Counted from the first letter of the stretch, positions 12,560-44,069 are shown. The stretch: 64,000 nt of DNA from Adiantum capillus-veneris (GCA_014529385.2 CM043957.1:89370881-89434880), one strand, 5' to 3'. Numbers and translations: made by a program. The notes: generated from the letters alone by a model not told the origin.

Positions 12560-14923
12560 ATGAATGAAGGGACCATCTTATATGTATTTCCACATGATTA
12601 TGTCAACTTTCAGGAACTTGGTCCTGATTGTGTGGGTGTGGGTATTGAAAGAGAAAATGCAAGCATTGATGATGTGGTTGAAGTGGGTAGCATCACTTTG
12701 CTAAAGTGGCCCATCAAGCAGACAAAAATGTTGAATGGGAGCCCATTACAACGATTTGTTCCTGTTGATGGCATGCATGCTACATATGAGGATGTATCCA
12801 ATGATGACAATGTTGGAAAAAAACTTGATGGGAGTAATGTTGTCCAGTTGTCAAGGAAGAGACGATACACTTTCATGAACAGGACTCAAAAATCAAAAGC
12901 AGCACCAGCTTCGACTTTTTACCTTTCAAACAAATCAATTCAAAGGGTATCATGCATTGATTGTTGTGCACAAAAATGTTGCCAGTTTGCAGATCGTGAT
13001 ATGGTGACAAGGTTACGACAACAGTTTTGGGGAGAGTCTCAAAAATCACGCACTAATTATGTTTATGATGTTCTTTCTATATGTTATCAGAAAGATGAGA
13101 AGTCACGATACCAATTCAGGCTAAATGGCTCTATTGTTTGTTGTAGAGCATGGTATGAGCTACATGGAATACCAAAGACATCATTTTATCGATACAAGGA
13201 GAACTTTGAAAATGGTGTGCGCCAATATGTACATGGGAACACATGTACATTGAGAAGGGGAGTTCAACATACTAGTTTAGCAAGAGCACTACTAAATGAG
13301 TTTGTGGAAAACAACTCTGAGAAGATGCCACATAGAAGTAGAACACTGCTAGATGGCTCAAGAGAGACTCAATTGGTGATTCTATCAACATACAAACAAG
13401 TGGATATTTTATGTGAAATCAACACGACACTTGACCAAATGGGCTATGAGAAGAAGCTATCCCAATCTTCTTTTGGTAGAATTTGGAACAAAGAGTACCC
13501 ACATGTCACTTTAACAAAGACGAGTGAGTTCTCTAAGTGCAATATTTGTAGCTCGATCAAGGCAAGGTTAGAAGCTAAACCTTCTCTTGAAGAGAGAGCT
13601 CTTCTCTTGAGGGAGAGAGAAGTTCACATGGCACAACAAAAGAGTTGCAGAAGCCTATATTATGCATGGCACACGTATTCAGAAACTCAACCACAAAAAT
13701 ATGTATGCATAATCCATGATAAGATGGATCAAAAGAAGACTGCCATTCCTAGATTACGCATTGTTCCCAAGGGTGCGGATTCAGGATATAATCTGAAGGT
13801 GGCATTGATTGGCATGATCACTCATGGACATGGAGAAGGTCATTACGGACACTTTGTCTTGAATGGTTTGTGGCCAGCTGATCCAAATCTTACAATTGGC
13901 TCAATTGCTAATTGTTTACATAACCTAGAGAGGATAGATAAGCATCCTCTTGGTGATCTAGTAACAAATGGACTTCCAAGGAGCAATATTTCACTACTAC
14001 ATGCTTTGAACTCAAGGGATGCTTTGGACTACTATAACTTGAGTGATGGAAAAGAGCCCATTGTGCAGTCGTCAGAAATTGCAGAAGAGGAATTGGGGTC
14101 AACATTTCGCAGATTGCCAGAGAACTTGTTGTTACAATCGGATAATTGTGCAGGGGAAAACAAAAATCGATACTTATTTGACTATTTGTCAATGCTTGTT
14201 GCAAGGGGTGTTTTCAAAACCATCCAGCTGGGATTTTTAATGGTTGGGCATACACATGAGGACATAGACGCCATGTTTAGTAGGTTTTCAGAGAAGCTGA
14301 GAGTTACACAAACCTATACTTTGCCACATTTGATGGATACATTACGAAACAGCTCATCTTCATCTCTAGCTCCATTTTTTCTCACAAAGATCCCCGATTT
14401 CAAGCAATATTGTGATGGCTATCTTTGTGATGGACAAGACATACTTGTTGGACATTCCAAACCGCTTCAGTTCAGGTTCTTTATGCAGGATGAGACACCA
14501 ATGATGCAATATAAGGCACATGTAGGTGTATCAAGTTGGAGTGGAAGTATTCGCCTTTGGAAAACAGACACAGAAGGCAAGCCAATGTTACCACATGGAG
14601 ATCCACCTCTAGTACAAATGGCGGAGTATGTCAAGGCCCACGAAGAAGTCATTTTGGGGCTAAAGAACTATATAAAATTTTGGAAAAATTTAGGGAATGG
14701 TTCAAGTATTCCGCGATATTATAGACCCGTGATAGATTATTGGAGTAAGGTAATTGAAGAGATTGGAAAAGCAATCATATCAGAGGGAGTCTTGTATGAA
14801 ATGTTTTGGCCAAAAACTCAAGAATATTCTCACCTACAAAGCACTACAATGAATTTGCAACAAGGAGCAGAAAGATTCCTAGGCCTTGAAGAGTTGAACG
14901 ATCATTTTTGTGGGCCTCAATGA
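12560..14923 (+). CDS. DDE-type transposase-like protein (DUF7869-like)
   Basis: This 787-residue ORF has the layout of plant proteins with a DUF7869-type RNase H-fold core. Residues 60-200 are basic and Cys-rich (CIDCCAQKCC). The middle has a CxxC (KCNIC) followed by a charged helix. The core follows with three candidate acidic catalytic positions: IHDKMDQKK (near residue 395), LLQSDNCAGENKNRY (near 525) and VGHTHEDIDAMFSRF (near 565). Established knowledge: this family is repeated in fern, lycophyte and algal genomes and is regarded as transposon-derived. Inference: it is the transposase of a DNA element whose ends I cannot place. The ORF ends at a TGA that is probably a mutation, because the same frame stays open for another 145 codons. 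The frame is otherwise intact over 2.3 kb, so the copy is young or selected. Confidence 0.75.
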   Translation: MNEGTILYVFPHDYVNFQELGPDCVGVGIERENASIDDVVEVGSITLLKWPIKQTKMLNGSPLQRFVPVDGMHATYEDVSNDDNVGKKLDGSNVVQLSRKRRYTFMNRTQKSKAAPASTFYLSNKSIQRVSCIDCCAQKCCQFADRDMVTRLRQQFWGESQKSRTNYVYDVLSICYQKDEKSRYQFRLNGSIVCCRAWYELHGIPKTSFYRYKENFENGVRQYVHGNTCTLRRGVQHTSLARALLNEFVENNSEKMPHRSRTLLDGSRETQLVILSTYKQVDILCEINTTLDQMGYEKKLSQSSFGRIWNKEYPHVTLTKTSEFSKCNICSSIKARLEAKPSLEERALLLREREVHMAQQKSCRSLYYAWHTYSETQPQKYVCIIHDKMDQKKTAIPRLRIVPKGADSGYNLKVALIGMITHGHGEGHYGHFVLNGLWPADPNLTIGSIANCLHNLERIDKHPLGDLVTNGLPRSNISLLHALNSRDALDYYNLSDGKEPIVQSSEIAEEELGSTFRRLPENLLLQSDNCAGENKNRYLFDYLSMLVARGVFKTIQLGFLMVGHTHEDIDAMFSRFSEKLRVTQTYTLPHLMDTLRNSSSSSLAPFFLTKIPDFKQYCDGYLCDGQDILVGHSKPLQFRFFMQDETPMMQYKAHVGVSSWSGSIRLWKTDTEGKPMLPHGDPPLVQMAEYVKAHEEVILGLKNYIKFWKNLGNGSSIPRYYRPVIDYWSKVIEEIGKAIISEGVLYEMFWPKTQEYSHLQSTTMNLQQGAERFLGLEELNDHFCGPQ

Positions 14924-15358
14924 GATAGGCCAAGGGAAGAGTTTGACCCTATGTCTGATGTGCACCAAGGTGACTTTCTTATGCTTGTTCCGAGTGACAC
15001 AGAAATCTATCCAGTGTGGCTTGCAATGGCTTTATCTGACATTGATAATGAGCCTACATCACCAAACTACAGAAAACTCTTGATTCAATATTGGGCACCT
15101 TGCGCGAGAAAAAGTGGGATGACAGATACTCAAGCTTACAGTAATTGTTGGAAGGGTTATTGGGCTGTCAACTATAAGGACCCACAAGTGTGGGAAACTG
15201 TAGATGCAATTGTTTGGTCCTGGAGACCCAACAAAGAAGGACCATTTTCTAGAATAAAGATTCCAGAAAGGCATGCTATAAAAGACAAAGAAGGCCTCAC
15301 TCGTGCACATCAACCACACTTGGATCAAAGTTCAGATATGGTATCAAATGTGGAGTAG
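14924..15358 (+). pseudogene. C-terminal part of the DUF7869-like transposase beyond an in-frame TGA
   Basis: Directly after the TGA at 14,921-14,923 the same reading frame continues open to 15,358. It encodes a compact domain with GDFLMLVPSD, VWLAMAL and a Trp-rich ending (WKGYWAVNY, AIVWSWRP). A beta-rich C-terminal module of this shape usually closes DUF7869-type proteins, so the stop most likely interrupts one original protein. The first internal Met is at 14,951, but independent translation is unlikely. A CGA-to-TGA change would explain the stop. Confidence 0.6.
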
Positions 15359-15837
15359 AATTATGTGGAGCTTCTATTGTGATTGTACTAGTCAGTTTGT
15401 AAACAAAATCTTCTTTGTATCTTCCTTTGTTTTATGTAATTTATAGTTATTATTCAAATCCATGTGTTGTACATCCTCTTGAATTTTGGTGTTTATCAAC
15501 ACCACAATCCTATGAGATTTTCACTTTATTTACTAACCACACATCTCAATTTTTCCCACTTTAAGTGGAAAATTCCCAAATTACATGAATTTAGTCGATT
15601 TGGAGATTCCCATAATGTGAGATTTTTACCAAAATACCTAATATGGTCTTCGATCGTGATTACGTTAATGAAATCCCTGCGAGTCCCTTTAATAGGTTGT
15701 TTTGATTTTTCAACCGGCTTAAGGCTAAGTTGAGGCATACTTCTCCTCTACACTGTGAATGACAATGACATTGTCACAAAAAGAGAGATAAGTTGAGGCA
15801 CACTTTTCCTCTACACTTTCAATGACAATGACATTGT

Positions 15838-15899
<62 letters not shown>

Positions 15900-16181
15900 G
15901 TTCCCCATGGAGAGGAATTGATGATGAAATTGCTATCGCAAAAACTATTTTTCCAAACATATAAAATTTCTTTTCTTGATGCAGATGAGGACCCAACTGT
16001 TGCAAAGCTCCGAAGAGTTGAATAATTCCACTTGCTCAATCATACTTTAGCCGATGCAATCACCCATCGGTTTAGAATTTTGCTATGCTTAGCTAAGTTT
16101 CTGCCCAAAGACGCTTTAGGAGCGAGGTTTTTAGATTCTAGTGAGATGAAGGCTAAATGCCAAAAGTGAGAGAAGCACACG

Positions 16182-16250
<69 letters not shown>

Positions 16251-16365
16251 ACCAGTTAAGAGAGATAGAGAAGTTGATATACATATCTATACTATAGATA
16301 CTAGGGGGAGGGATCCAAGCACCCTCCTGGGCCACGTGGGTGAAACCAAATCAAACAGCGAGAGC

Positions 16366-16407
<42 letters not shown>

Positions 16408-17258
16408 GAGTGCCACTAAACGCAACAAGTCATGACTATAGACACGTGTACACACTTACAGGGTCCATGTTCGTGATCCTCTCTCTCTCATTGAAGATAG
16501 AGAGAGAAAGGACAATCCGTATGAAATGTTTGCAAGCATAAGTGAAAATGCACAATAACTTGCACGATAATCTTCCCCCTCTCTCACACTCTCGCACCCA
16601 ACATGGAGTGGAATAAATGGACATTTGACATCATGTAAAAAAGTATCATTAAATTGATTTAATTTGTGTCATAGTAAGAGTGAGCGAGACCCGCCGGTAG
16701 GCGGCTCGCGCAAGCTAGTGAGGTTCAACTTATGTTTAGGTCCCCCTATTTGGTGCTCTGTTTTGTGTTCAACATTTTGTCCGATTTGTGTATCTCCCCT
16801 CAGAACCTATGGTCTGTTGGTCATCATGGAGTCTCAATAAGTGCTGTCTTGTAATATTTTTGCTCTTCTAATTCAATTCCTCACGCTAATGGTAAATAAA
16901 TAAAAAATCCTATTTAAAAGAGCATAAATAAAAATTGTTACCGTGAAGATAATTATTTCTATTTTTCTGGAATAGTGGACGTGAACATCTAGCATTCCAA
17001 CAAAAAGATGTTTTGGTCAAAGTCAAAACTGTGTTGCTACAGAAAATTTAATGATTAAAGCACGTCTCAGGTCACTAAAAACAGGCGGGTAGGTGGGCCA
17101 TTTAGAATTTGCTGTGAGCTGGGAGAGGTTTGGCCAAGCTGGCCAAAAGGACAACGAACGAAGAAATGCATGGGGGATTGAGTGGGCGGTGGTAGGGTAT
17201 CCCATGGGCCATTGCTAGAGATGCGGGCCGTGGCTATGAAGCAGAGGCGTGCTTATGA
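15359..17258. other. Gene-free interval with small tandem repeat and microsatellites
   Basis: No coding sequence is supported. The interval is AT-rich up to 15,720. A 63 bp unit is tandemly duplicated at 15,728 and 15,791, and each copy carries the palindrome TGACAATGACATTGTCA. Long microsatellites follow: (GA)n at 15,841-15,895, (GA)n at 16,189-16,244 and (CA)n at 16,366-16,405. From 16,700 to 17,258 nothing recognisable is seen. This is where the GLR promoter or upstream GLR intron sequence must lie. Confidence 0.8.
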
Positions 17259-36799
<19,541 letters not shown>

Positions 36800-38300
36800 G
36801 TGAAGACCGAGGTTGTACAAGCACGGATTGGGTCGATGATGAGAGTGCTTTCAAGTGGTCTAGTACGGGGAGCTATCCAGGATCAACCCGACAACAATGT
36901 TATGATCTAGCCTGAAGACCCTGTGCATATTGGGGCTGGGTGTATGCCTTGTTAAGTCTGTGTTCTGTGGGTTGTCATGATGAAAAATGCGGCAGCGCAA
37001 GAAATGTTGATGGTAACGGGTATTCCCATGTCTTTAAGCTCTCTTGATCTCAATCTCTCTCTCAGAGCAAGAATAGTGGGATACACATCAAAGTTGGACT
37101 CAAGCTGCTTCTTCGTCTTCTTGAGTTTGAATCAAGGTGGATTCAATTTGTCGTAGCTCTTAATGCCCTCAAAATTCTTGCGCGTAAAAGCTCAGCCCTT
37201 GATCCCATCACTTGAGATAATTGGTGGCACGTGCCACTTAGTGTGGAGGTTGCACAATTTACGACCTCGTCCTTGCAACCCATGTGCTCTAGCCACTATG
37301 CCTGTGCGATTATTAACACTAGTGTGAAAAACCGTCTTCTAGACGCCATGGAAATATAAACATTAATAGGAGATAATGTATACAATGTTTGTTTTATAAT
37401 GATTTATGCTGTGCTTTCAAAAGTATCAAAATTTTATATATATATAGCACTACAAAACTAAATAAATTTTGAACAATTTTAGGGTATATGTATCAAGATG
37501 AATTGCTTTTATATTCAAACTCTACATAACGCCATGCGTTCTACTTGCAAGTATAGAATTTTTTTGAGGCAAATGATTGCTTTATGCTTCTCATCTCAAT
37601 TCACAATTCCTTGAAATATGAGCTTGACAATATATAGTTTCTTACCTATGAACATTGGTTGAAATTAGCATTGATTGAAATTAGCATGCAATTCAAGAAA
37701 TATTTTTCAAGGCTTTTTATGTTCAATTTTTATTTTGCTAGTTTATTGTTTAATATGTTTAATATTTTTAATTTTAAATGGACATCAAAAAAATATATAC
37801 CTCTTTTAGTTTCGTTTATTTGTTAATTTCAATACTTCTTCATAGACAACATTGGTTGTGTCTTTTTTGGTATATTCTTTGTCAACTTTCAAGCATCTCT
37901 ATAGGTTCTCCATGTGTTGCATTTTGCTTCATTTCGAAAAGAACCTCTAAAAAACATTTAAATGAAAATGTAAAAGTGAAGGGTAAGAACTAGCTACTAG
38001 GATGGTAGAAAATGAAAAGACTTGAGAGGGAGTCTTAGTAATGGAAAGTTAAAAAAAGCTTAGTACTCTATATAAATTTATAATACTTAAGCCTACAGTT
38101 TTGTGGTCTCAATTTCTAGGTTAATCACTACCTACTTTTATTTTTTGAAAATCATTTGAAGGGTGACTTTCTTTTACATTTTGAAGGTCATAAAGAATTT
38201 TTCTCCATGTGTTGCTCAATGAACCTCTCTTTGAAGGTTTGCACGGACCTTCTATGTCGTAAATGATCTTTGACTTCGATGCTCGAAGTTCAAAAGCTAG
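36800..38300. other. GLR downstream region and AT-rich intergenic DNA
   Basis: The receptor 3' untranslated region should lie in the first few hundred bases. No clear poly(A) signal decides its end. From 37,370 the DNA is AT-rich with no supported gene. Confidence 0.6.
37225..37318 (-). mobile_element. Possible tRNA-derived SINE head
   Basis: On the minus strand the sequence reads GCATAGTGGCTAGAGCACATG, then GAGGTCGTAAATTGTGCAAC, which resemble the A box and a decayed B box (GAGGTCGTGGGTTCGAATCC type) of tRNA-derived plant SINEs. No tail or target duplication was found, so this is tentative. Confidence 0.35.
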
Positions 38301-38312
38301 ATGTATGTATTC

Positions 38313-38316
<4 letters not shown>

Positions 38317-38359
<43 letters not shown>

Positions 38360-38565
38360 TGAGAGAGAGAGAGAGAGGGAGAGAGAGGGTGAGGACCCCA
38401 TATCTCGATGTGTGTAAATATAAGAGACGAAGTCGACGTGCCATTCTCTGAGGTGTTGACACATTGCTCGAAGGTTTTCCACATTTGCATTGCATTAATG
38501 AAGTACATTAAGCTCAACAATTCAACGATAGGAGTCCAACAATTTGTTATGGATGTCATGCATGC

Positions 38566-38637
<72 letters not shown>

Positions 38638-38702
38638 TGTAAGTGAGAGAGAGAGGACCATTCACTACAACCTGCGTGAGTAATTGTGTCTATGTCTATG
38701 TA

Positions 38703-38736
<34 letters not shown>
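38317..38736. repeat. (GT)n(GA)n compound microsatellites
   Basis: Three runs are present: GT then GA at 38,319-38,378, GT then GA at 38,567-38,634, and GA at 38,705-38,736. The overlapping ORFs with VCVCV, HTHTH or RERER runs are artefacts. Confidence 0.95.
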
Positions 38737-38739
<3 letters not shown>

Positions 38740-39084
38740 GAGAGGGCTCTCACATTGGCACTAGAGAGAGGACATGGAGAATAGGCATCGGCTTTACAAC
38801 TAGCAATAAAAAAAGCGACAATCGATAAAATTCATAATCGAGAATAAAAAATAAAAAATTGACATCGACATCTACAAAATTGAGACTTGAAAAAATTGAG
38901 AGTTAACACAATTTGGAAAGTTCAATCGAACAAATCCAAAGCAGAAGATGTGCAAGCCCAAGGTAGGATCGGACCTCAACAAACGGAAAAGGTGGATGAC
39001 GAGAATTCTCGGGTATTTTTGAACGTTTTTACGCTAGATTTCTTTGAGCTTTGTCAGTGCTTTCGCCCTTAGGTTGACTTGGAA

Positions 39085-39800
39085 TTCAAAGGTGAATCTC
39101 AAAATTTGTAAGTGGGATTGCACTAAATCTAGGCCCTTTCTTGAGGGTTTGAAGGTAAATTAGAATTTTTGAGGTAAATCTCAAAATTTTGTAAGGGGGG
39201 CTACACTAAATCGAGTTGAGGTATAGTGCTTTCTCCTAAAAAACTTAGAAAGCTTGCATATGAGAAATTTTAGGGGCAATTTGATTATATGGGAAGGCTT
39301 TTACACTCAATTTCTATATACTTTGTAGGTTTTCTCACCTTCAAATCTATAATTTAGAGATAAATTTCAAAATTTGCAGGTGGGATTACACGAAATTGGG
39401 GATTTTGTAAATATTTGGCTATACCATACCTTTTTTCAAACATTTTAGAGGAAAATTCACTATATTTGAAGGGTTTTACACTAAATTTCTTTGCACTTTG
39501 TACATTCTCTACACCTTAATTTATGTTCTCTAACCTTTGTAGTTTTTTTTAAATAAAAAAATGCTCTTAAGAGCTTGATTTGAAAATATGCAGTCCTTGG
39601 CATATCCTTTGTATAGGGGTCTCCAACCAATACAACATATGCACACTGTGACCCAAAACATAATTGGACATTTTTGCAAATACACCATATTTCTATCAAG
39701 GACTTATCTTCTGCTTTTCGGCAAGACACTTCCTCTTGCTTGATAAAAGCCATTCGCAATTAGAGATAAATCTCAAAATTTTAGATGAGATTATAATAAA
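39085..39800. repeat. Dispersed degenerate repeat (GATAAATCTCAAAATTT type)
   Basis: The phrase GGTRAATCTCAAAATTTGTAAG followed by GGGATTACACTAAAT recurs with drift near 39,091, 39,171, 39,359 and 39,762. It looks like an old, diverged tandem array. No gene is supported in 38,750-39,870. Confidence 0.5.
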
Positions 39801-39871
39801 CCTAAGTTTTTTCCTCCAATCGTTGTGAGTGTCCTAACATTCAAATTAAATCTTATGAGTGTGTCGCCTTC

Positions 39872-39872
39872 C

Positions 39873-39910
<38 letters not shown>

Positions 39911-40086
39911 AAAATTGAGTTGTTGAGTCCCTGTTGGGTCATTCTCCCTACCATAGACACATTAAAGAGCCTTTGAAAATTGAGTGTAGTTCAGATTCTA
40001 TGCGATTCCATCCTTTTTCAATGACCTGTAATAATCAAAATTGTATGCCTGACAACATGTTGTCAGCCTGTGTGTGTGCGCTCACG

Positions 40087-40150
<64 letters not shown>

Positions 40151-40546
40151 GTAGGAGCCCATTCCATTGTCCAAACTTAGGGGACGCATTCTTCTCCATG
40201 CTCTCTCTCACCCCCCATCCACAACAATGGTCCCTGTACATTAGAGCACTATGGGGGCTGACATATTGAGAGATATTTATTTGCAAGTTATGATGGTGGT
40301 GTAGTAATTGAAGAAAAAAGTTAAAATGGGTCCTTTTCTTGCAATAGTGAATACAAAAAGACCTTAATTGGGGATGCAAGGATGCATATCATCTTAACAT
40401 TGGATGCATCTGGGCTTCTTCTATGGCTAGAAATGTTGTTTTAGCTTCTAAGAGCCATTGCCAACGACTACTTTAGCTTCACATATTTGGAGAAGCTGTA
40501 GATATTTTACATCTATCCCAAGGCATGTGTGTGTGTGTGTGTATGC

Positions 40547-40588
<42 letters not shown>

Positions 40589-40629
40589 ATAATTTTAAAC
40601 AACATAGGAACAATTTAAAAAGGGATATT

Positions 40630-40708
<79 letters not shown>

Positions 40709-40805
40709 CATTGTTATTTTTCAAGAGTGATTCCAAGGTCTACAATTTCATTCTCCTCACACGTGAGCACGCAGATACACACATATACCTACCTCTATAT
40801 GACTT

Positions 40806-40881
<76 letters not shown>
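39872..40881. repeat. Cluster of GA and GT microsatellites
   Basis: Runs lie at 39,872-39,908 (GA), 40,090-40,149 (GA), 40,527-40,585 (GT then GA), 40,631-40,707 (GT then GA) and 40,809-40,881 (GT then GA). In the last three, GT is followed directly by GA in the same order. Confidence 0.95.
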
Positions 40882-40884
<3 letters not shown>

Positions 40885-40939
40885 ACTTCTGGAGCCTCTA
40901 GGGATTTCTTCTCTCGACTTAAGCAAAATGCATAACTCA

Positions 40940-42900
40940 ATTGATAGCTGACGATGGGAGAACTCTCACTCAACCCAAAGAGCTGATGGCGGAATGTAAA
41001 AAGTATTATGAGGGGATTCTAAATCAAGGTCCTGAAACCTCTACAGAAAGACAACAAGTGATTGCAATTTTACTTCATAGTGTAGATCCATGTGTTAGCG
41101 ATGCCGACTCCAAGAGGCTCGAGAACTGCCCTTTAAGAAAGAAGAGCTGAAATGGGCTCTCGAGAAACTTCCTAATGACAAAACACCAGGAATCTGTGGA
41201 CTGTCTAAGGAATTTATTGTCAAATTTTGGGACAAGTTGGAATTCATGGTCACCTCGCTTATCAACCTCATTTGGTCTAGTCAACACATGGATCCCTCTC
41301 TCAAGCAGGGTACCATTAAACTTATACCCAAACAAGCATTCTGTACTACTCTAGCTCATTGGAGGCCCATCACTATGATGCCCATACTGTATAAAATTTT
41401 GTCTAAAGCCATTGCTACTCGGCTCTCTCCATTTTTGCGAAAAATCATTCACCCTGCACAATCAGGTTTTATCGGTGGCAGATCCATATATGACAACATT
41501 CTTACTATGATGCTAGGCATTGAGATAGCTAAGTCCACCAACCAGGGTACTGTTCTACTTCAGCTAGATTATGCCAAGGCATTCGATACGGTACAATGGG
41601 ATTTTATCTCGCTGGTTATGTTTAAGCTTGGATTTGGGCCCAAAAAGGCTAGATGTATATACTTACTTGGGGAGGGAGATGTCTCCAGAGTTATCATCAA
41701 TGGGAAACTTTCAGACAGGCCCCAGATCAACTGATGAAATTTTTCAGCATTTATGTCGATGAGACACGATTTCCCAAGATTCAGATTCAATCCTGCAGCA
41801 AAGGAGAATAACCCCAACTATGACATACATTTCGCTAGATTGACATTAGTAGCTTTCAAAAAGGAGACAGTGTCATCAACAAACCCCAAGGCAAGCAAAT
41901 GTTTCAGTGCCAATCCTTACACCTTGTATACTCCCAGCATTAGCTTGTATTTGTAAAAATCTGTAAAGAGGGTGTGTCGCCACAGCAAACATCAAGGGGC
42001 TTAGAGGGCAGCTGCCTTATTCTTGGGGAGAAAAGCATTATCTCTTCACAAGAAAGGGATCAGCCTAATCAAGCAATGCCTGGACTCTAACAACCAACAT
42101 ATTCCCTTTTTTCAGGTTCGTCAAACGTACAGGTTGGGTAACTCCTTTCGAGACACTTGGGGCCAAATTTGCGCGCATGTATCTCACCTTCAAGTCCCTT
42201 GTACAGAAAATCTGTCACAACGATATAGAGATTGGGCTCTCAAAACTTCCAATCACAACTTCCAATGCCAACTGGTGGACATGTAAAACTGCCGATTTCT
42301 ACTCCATGCTTCTTCCTCCTTTGGAAATCCACAGTAAATGTAATCGCATGTGGGGTCTGCAGAGACCTACTAAATGGTGGTTCAACAGATTGTCTCAGAA
42401 TTGGTCGCTACCCTACCCTTTACGGCATAAAGTATTCTTATGGAGGATACTAACTGGAGCCCTACCCATAGGGGAAGCACTCAAACGCAAAAACTTTGGC
42501 ATTGGCCTTTTCCCGCGCTGTGGGAAACTGGAAACGATGTGGCACATGCTATGGAATTGCCCCCAGGTGCATCAGTGGTGGACTGGTCTATAGGACCTTT
42601 GGAATAATGCTTGGAAAATTAAGATCACTAAATACCACCTTACATTTGGCACGATACAGGTTGCTGATCAAGCTTTAACGGTTATTCTTTTGTCGATGCG
42701 CGTATGGATGCTCACCTTCATATGGTCAGCCCACAATGCTCTTCTTTTTTACAAGAAGACGTACGGCTCACAACTACCTTGGCCCCTTCTTAAACAATGT
42801 ATCTACGAGGATCTTGTAGCTGCTTAGAAGCATCATGACCCTGCTTATGTCAGGATCATGCATAATCTGTGATTGTATACAAAATGTAATATAAAGATTC
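40940..42900 (+). mobile_element. Non-LTR retrotransposon (LINE) remnant with an inverted middle segment
   Basis: From 40,944 the plus strand encodes the region before reverse transcriptase (DDGRTLTQPKELMAECKKYY), then, after a frameshift near 41,140, RT motifs (PNDKTPGICGLSKEF, RPITMMPILYKILSKAIATRL, QSGFIGGRSIYDNIL, LQLDYAKAFDTVQWDF) up to 41,720. The next part of RT, including the catalytic loop (GFVDDTVSF), is found on the minus strand at 41,722-42,015. The plus strand then resumes with the C-terminal region and a zinc-binding domain typical of plant LINEs (KVFLWRILTGALPIGEALKRK, CGKLETMWHMLWNC). The endonuclease is missing. A (GA)n run (42,909-42,975) follows the element. Confidence 0.85.
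41722..42015 (-). pseudogene. Inverted piece of the LINE reverse transcriptase with the catalytic VDD
   Basis: Read on the minus strand this segment gives CPLSPLMFAVATHPLY, then IGTETFACLGFVDDTVSFL, one stop, and LFSFAAGLNLNLGKSCLIDI. These are consecutive LINE RT motifs that should follow VIINGKLSD on the plus strand. The left breakpoint is within GGCCCCAGATC near 41,722 and the right one within GCAGCTGCC near 42,010. Confidence 0.8.
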
Positions 42901-42909
42901 TTTCCACAC

Positions 42910-42982
<73 letters not shown>

Positions 42983-42999
42983 TCCAATAACCATGCTTT

Positions 43000-43684
43000 T
43001 CTTGGCCGCAACAACACGCGGGTCACATACTAGTCCTTATGGATTTTGAAGATTTTTCTCTTGATAATGCAACATATAGATGTTGATGCCTAAGTATTGG
43101 TGTTGATAAATATATTACCAACTTCAATATACTTTGTCCTTGGGATTTATTTATCGTCATTGCAAAAGCCAGTTGTATAGGAAATTGCTTTCTTCTCATT
43201 TCAAATGATAGTCATTGAATTTTGAATGAACGTTATTCTTGGTAAAAAAAACTTTGTCTCCAATGTGAGTTTTTGTAATGATTGCAACTTCAATAACTCT
43301 TTTGAAGAAATTTTTACAGATCATGCACGTTCCATTAGGAAAATTTGGAGGTCATTTAGAGGGCCATATGAAAGAGAGAGAAAATAGAGCGCGTCCAATG
43401 AGCTTCAGGGCTACGTTACGTAGGAAAATACGTGGAAAGACTCAAAAAATAGGAAAATAATTTAAAAACTTTCACGAATCTAAGATTGTGGCATCGTAAC
43501 TTCTTTGCTTTTACCGAGATGTTAGGTGCATGTGTGGTCCCACTACTGATATTCTCTTATGGTCATTAACGTATGGAGGGTGGCCATTAAGACCGCACAA
43601 GATATTGGAATTGTAAAACACTTTCCCTCCATTAGGATACTTTCAAAGTGAATCTCTCTCCACTAAAGCTTTTCTCTCAGAGCT
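43000..43684. other. Intergenic, nothing recognised
   Basis: AT-rich DNA between the LINE and the next gene, with no motif that I recognise. Confidence 0.6.
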
Positions 43685-44063
43685 ATGGCTTCCACGTCTT
43701 CCCGCCTAAGAAGCTCTAGGTGTTTATGGTCTCTCACACCAACTAGCAACACCTGCACTTTGCCTAGAAGGCCAAGTAGTAGCATATCATCAATTACAAT
43801 ATCAACTTCAATAAGTGCAGAGAACCAATGGGTTGGACAAAGGATAAGCAAAGGTTCATGGGTCCTAATGCAACCAAGAAGAGCCACGAGGTCTAGTGCT
43901 ATCAATGTTTACCGCTCAGCATGGAAGTCTAGAGTGTTGGATTTCAAAGTTGAAATCGACAAAAGATCTGTAAAGGAAGTTCTTGTTCATCATGTATTTA
44001 CCCATCCAGACGTGATAGAAAACGGTGGAAATGTGTCAGATATACATCAACCACGTTACAATT
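43685..44063 (+). CDS. Unrecognised gene, exon 1
   Basis: A 126-codon exon starts at an ATG and ends at AATT|GTAAGT in phase 1. Its first 75 residues are Ser/Thr/Arg-rich and low in structure. The last 50 look like a folded domain (KSRVLDFKVEIDKRSVKEVLVHHVFTH is its general character, with alternating charged and hydrophobic residues). I do not recognise a family. The gene converges with the minus-strand H3-Ulp1-phosphatase gene and ends about 350 bp from it, so both could belong to one mobile element or capture event. That is a guess from position. Confidence 0.5.
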
Positions 44064-44069
44064 GTAAGT

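Noticed and set aside
15811-16335. ORFs made of SLSLSL, RERERE, THTHTH or VCVCVC here and at about 20 other places
   Set aside because: Direct translations of CT, GA, CA and GT microsatellites, open in every frame.
41569-41817. Minus-strand ORF over the LINE as a separate gene
   Set aside because: Its motifs (AAGLNLNLGKS) are the inverted part of the same LINE reverse transcriptase.
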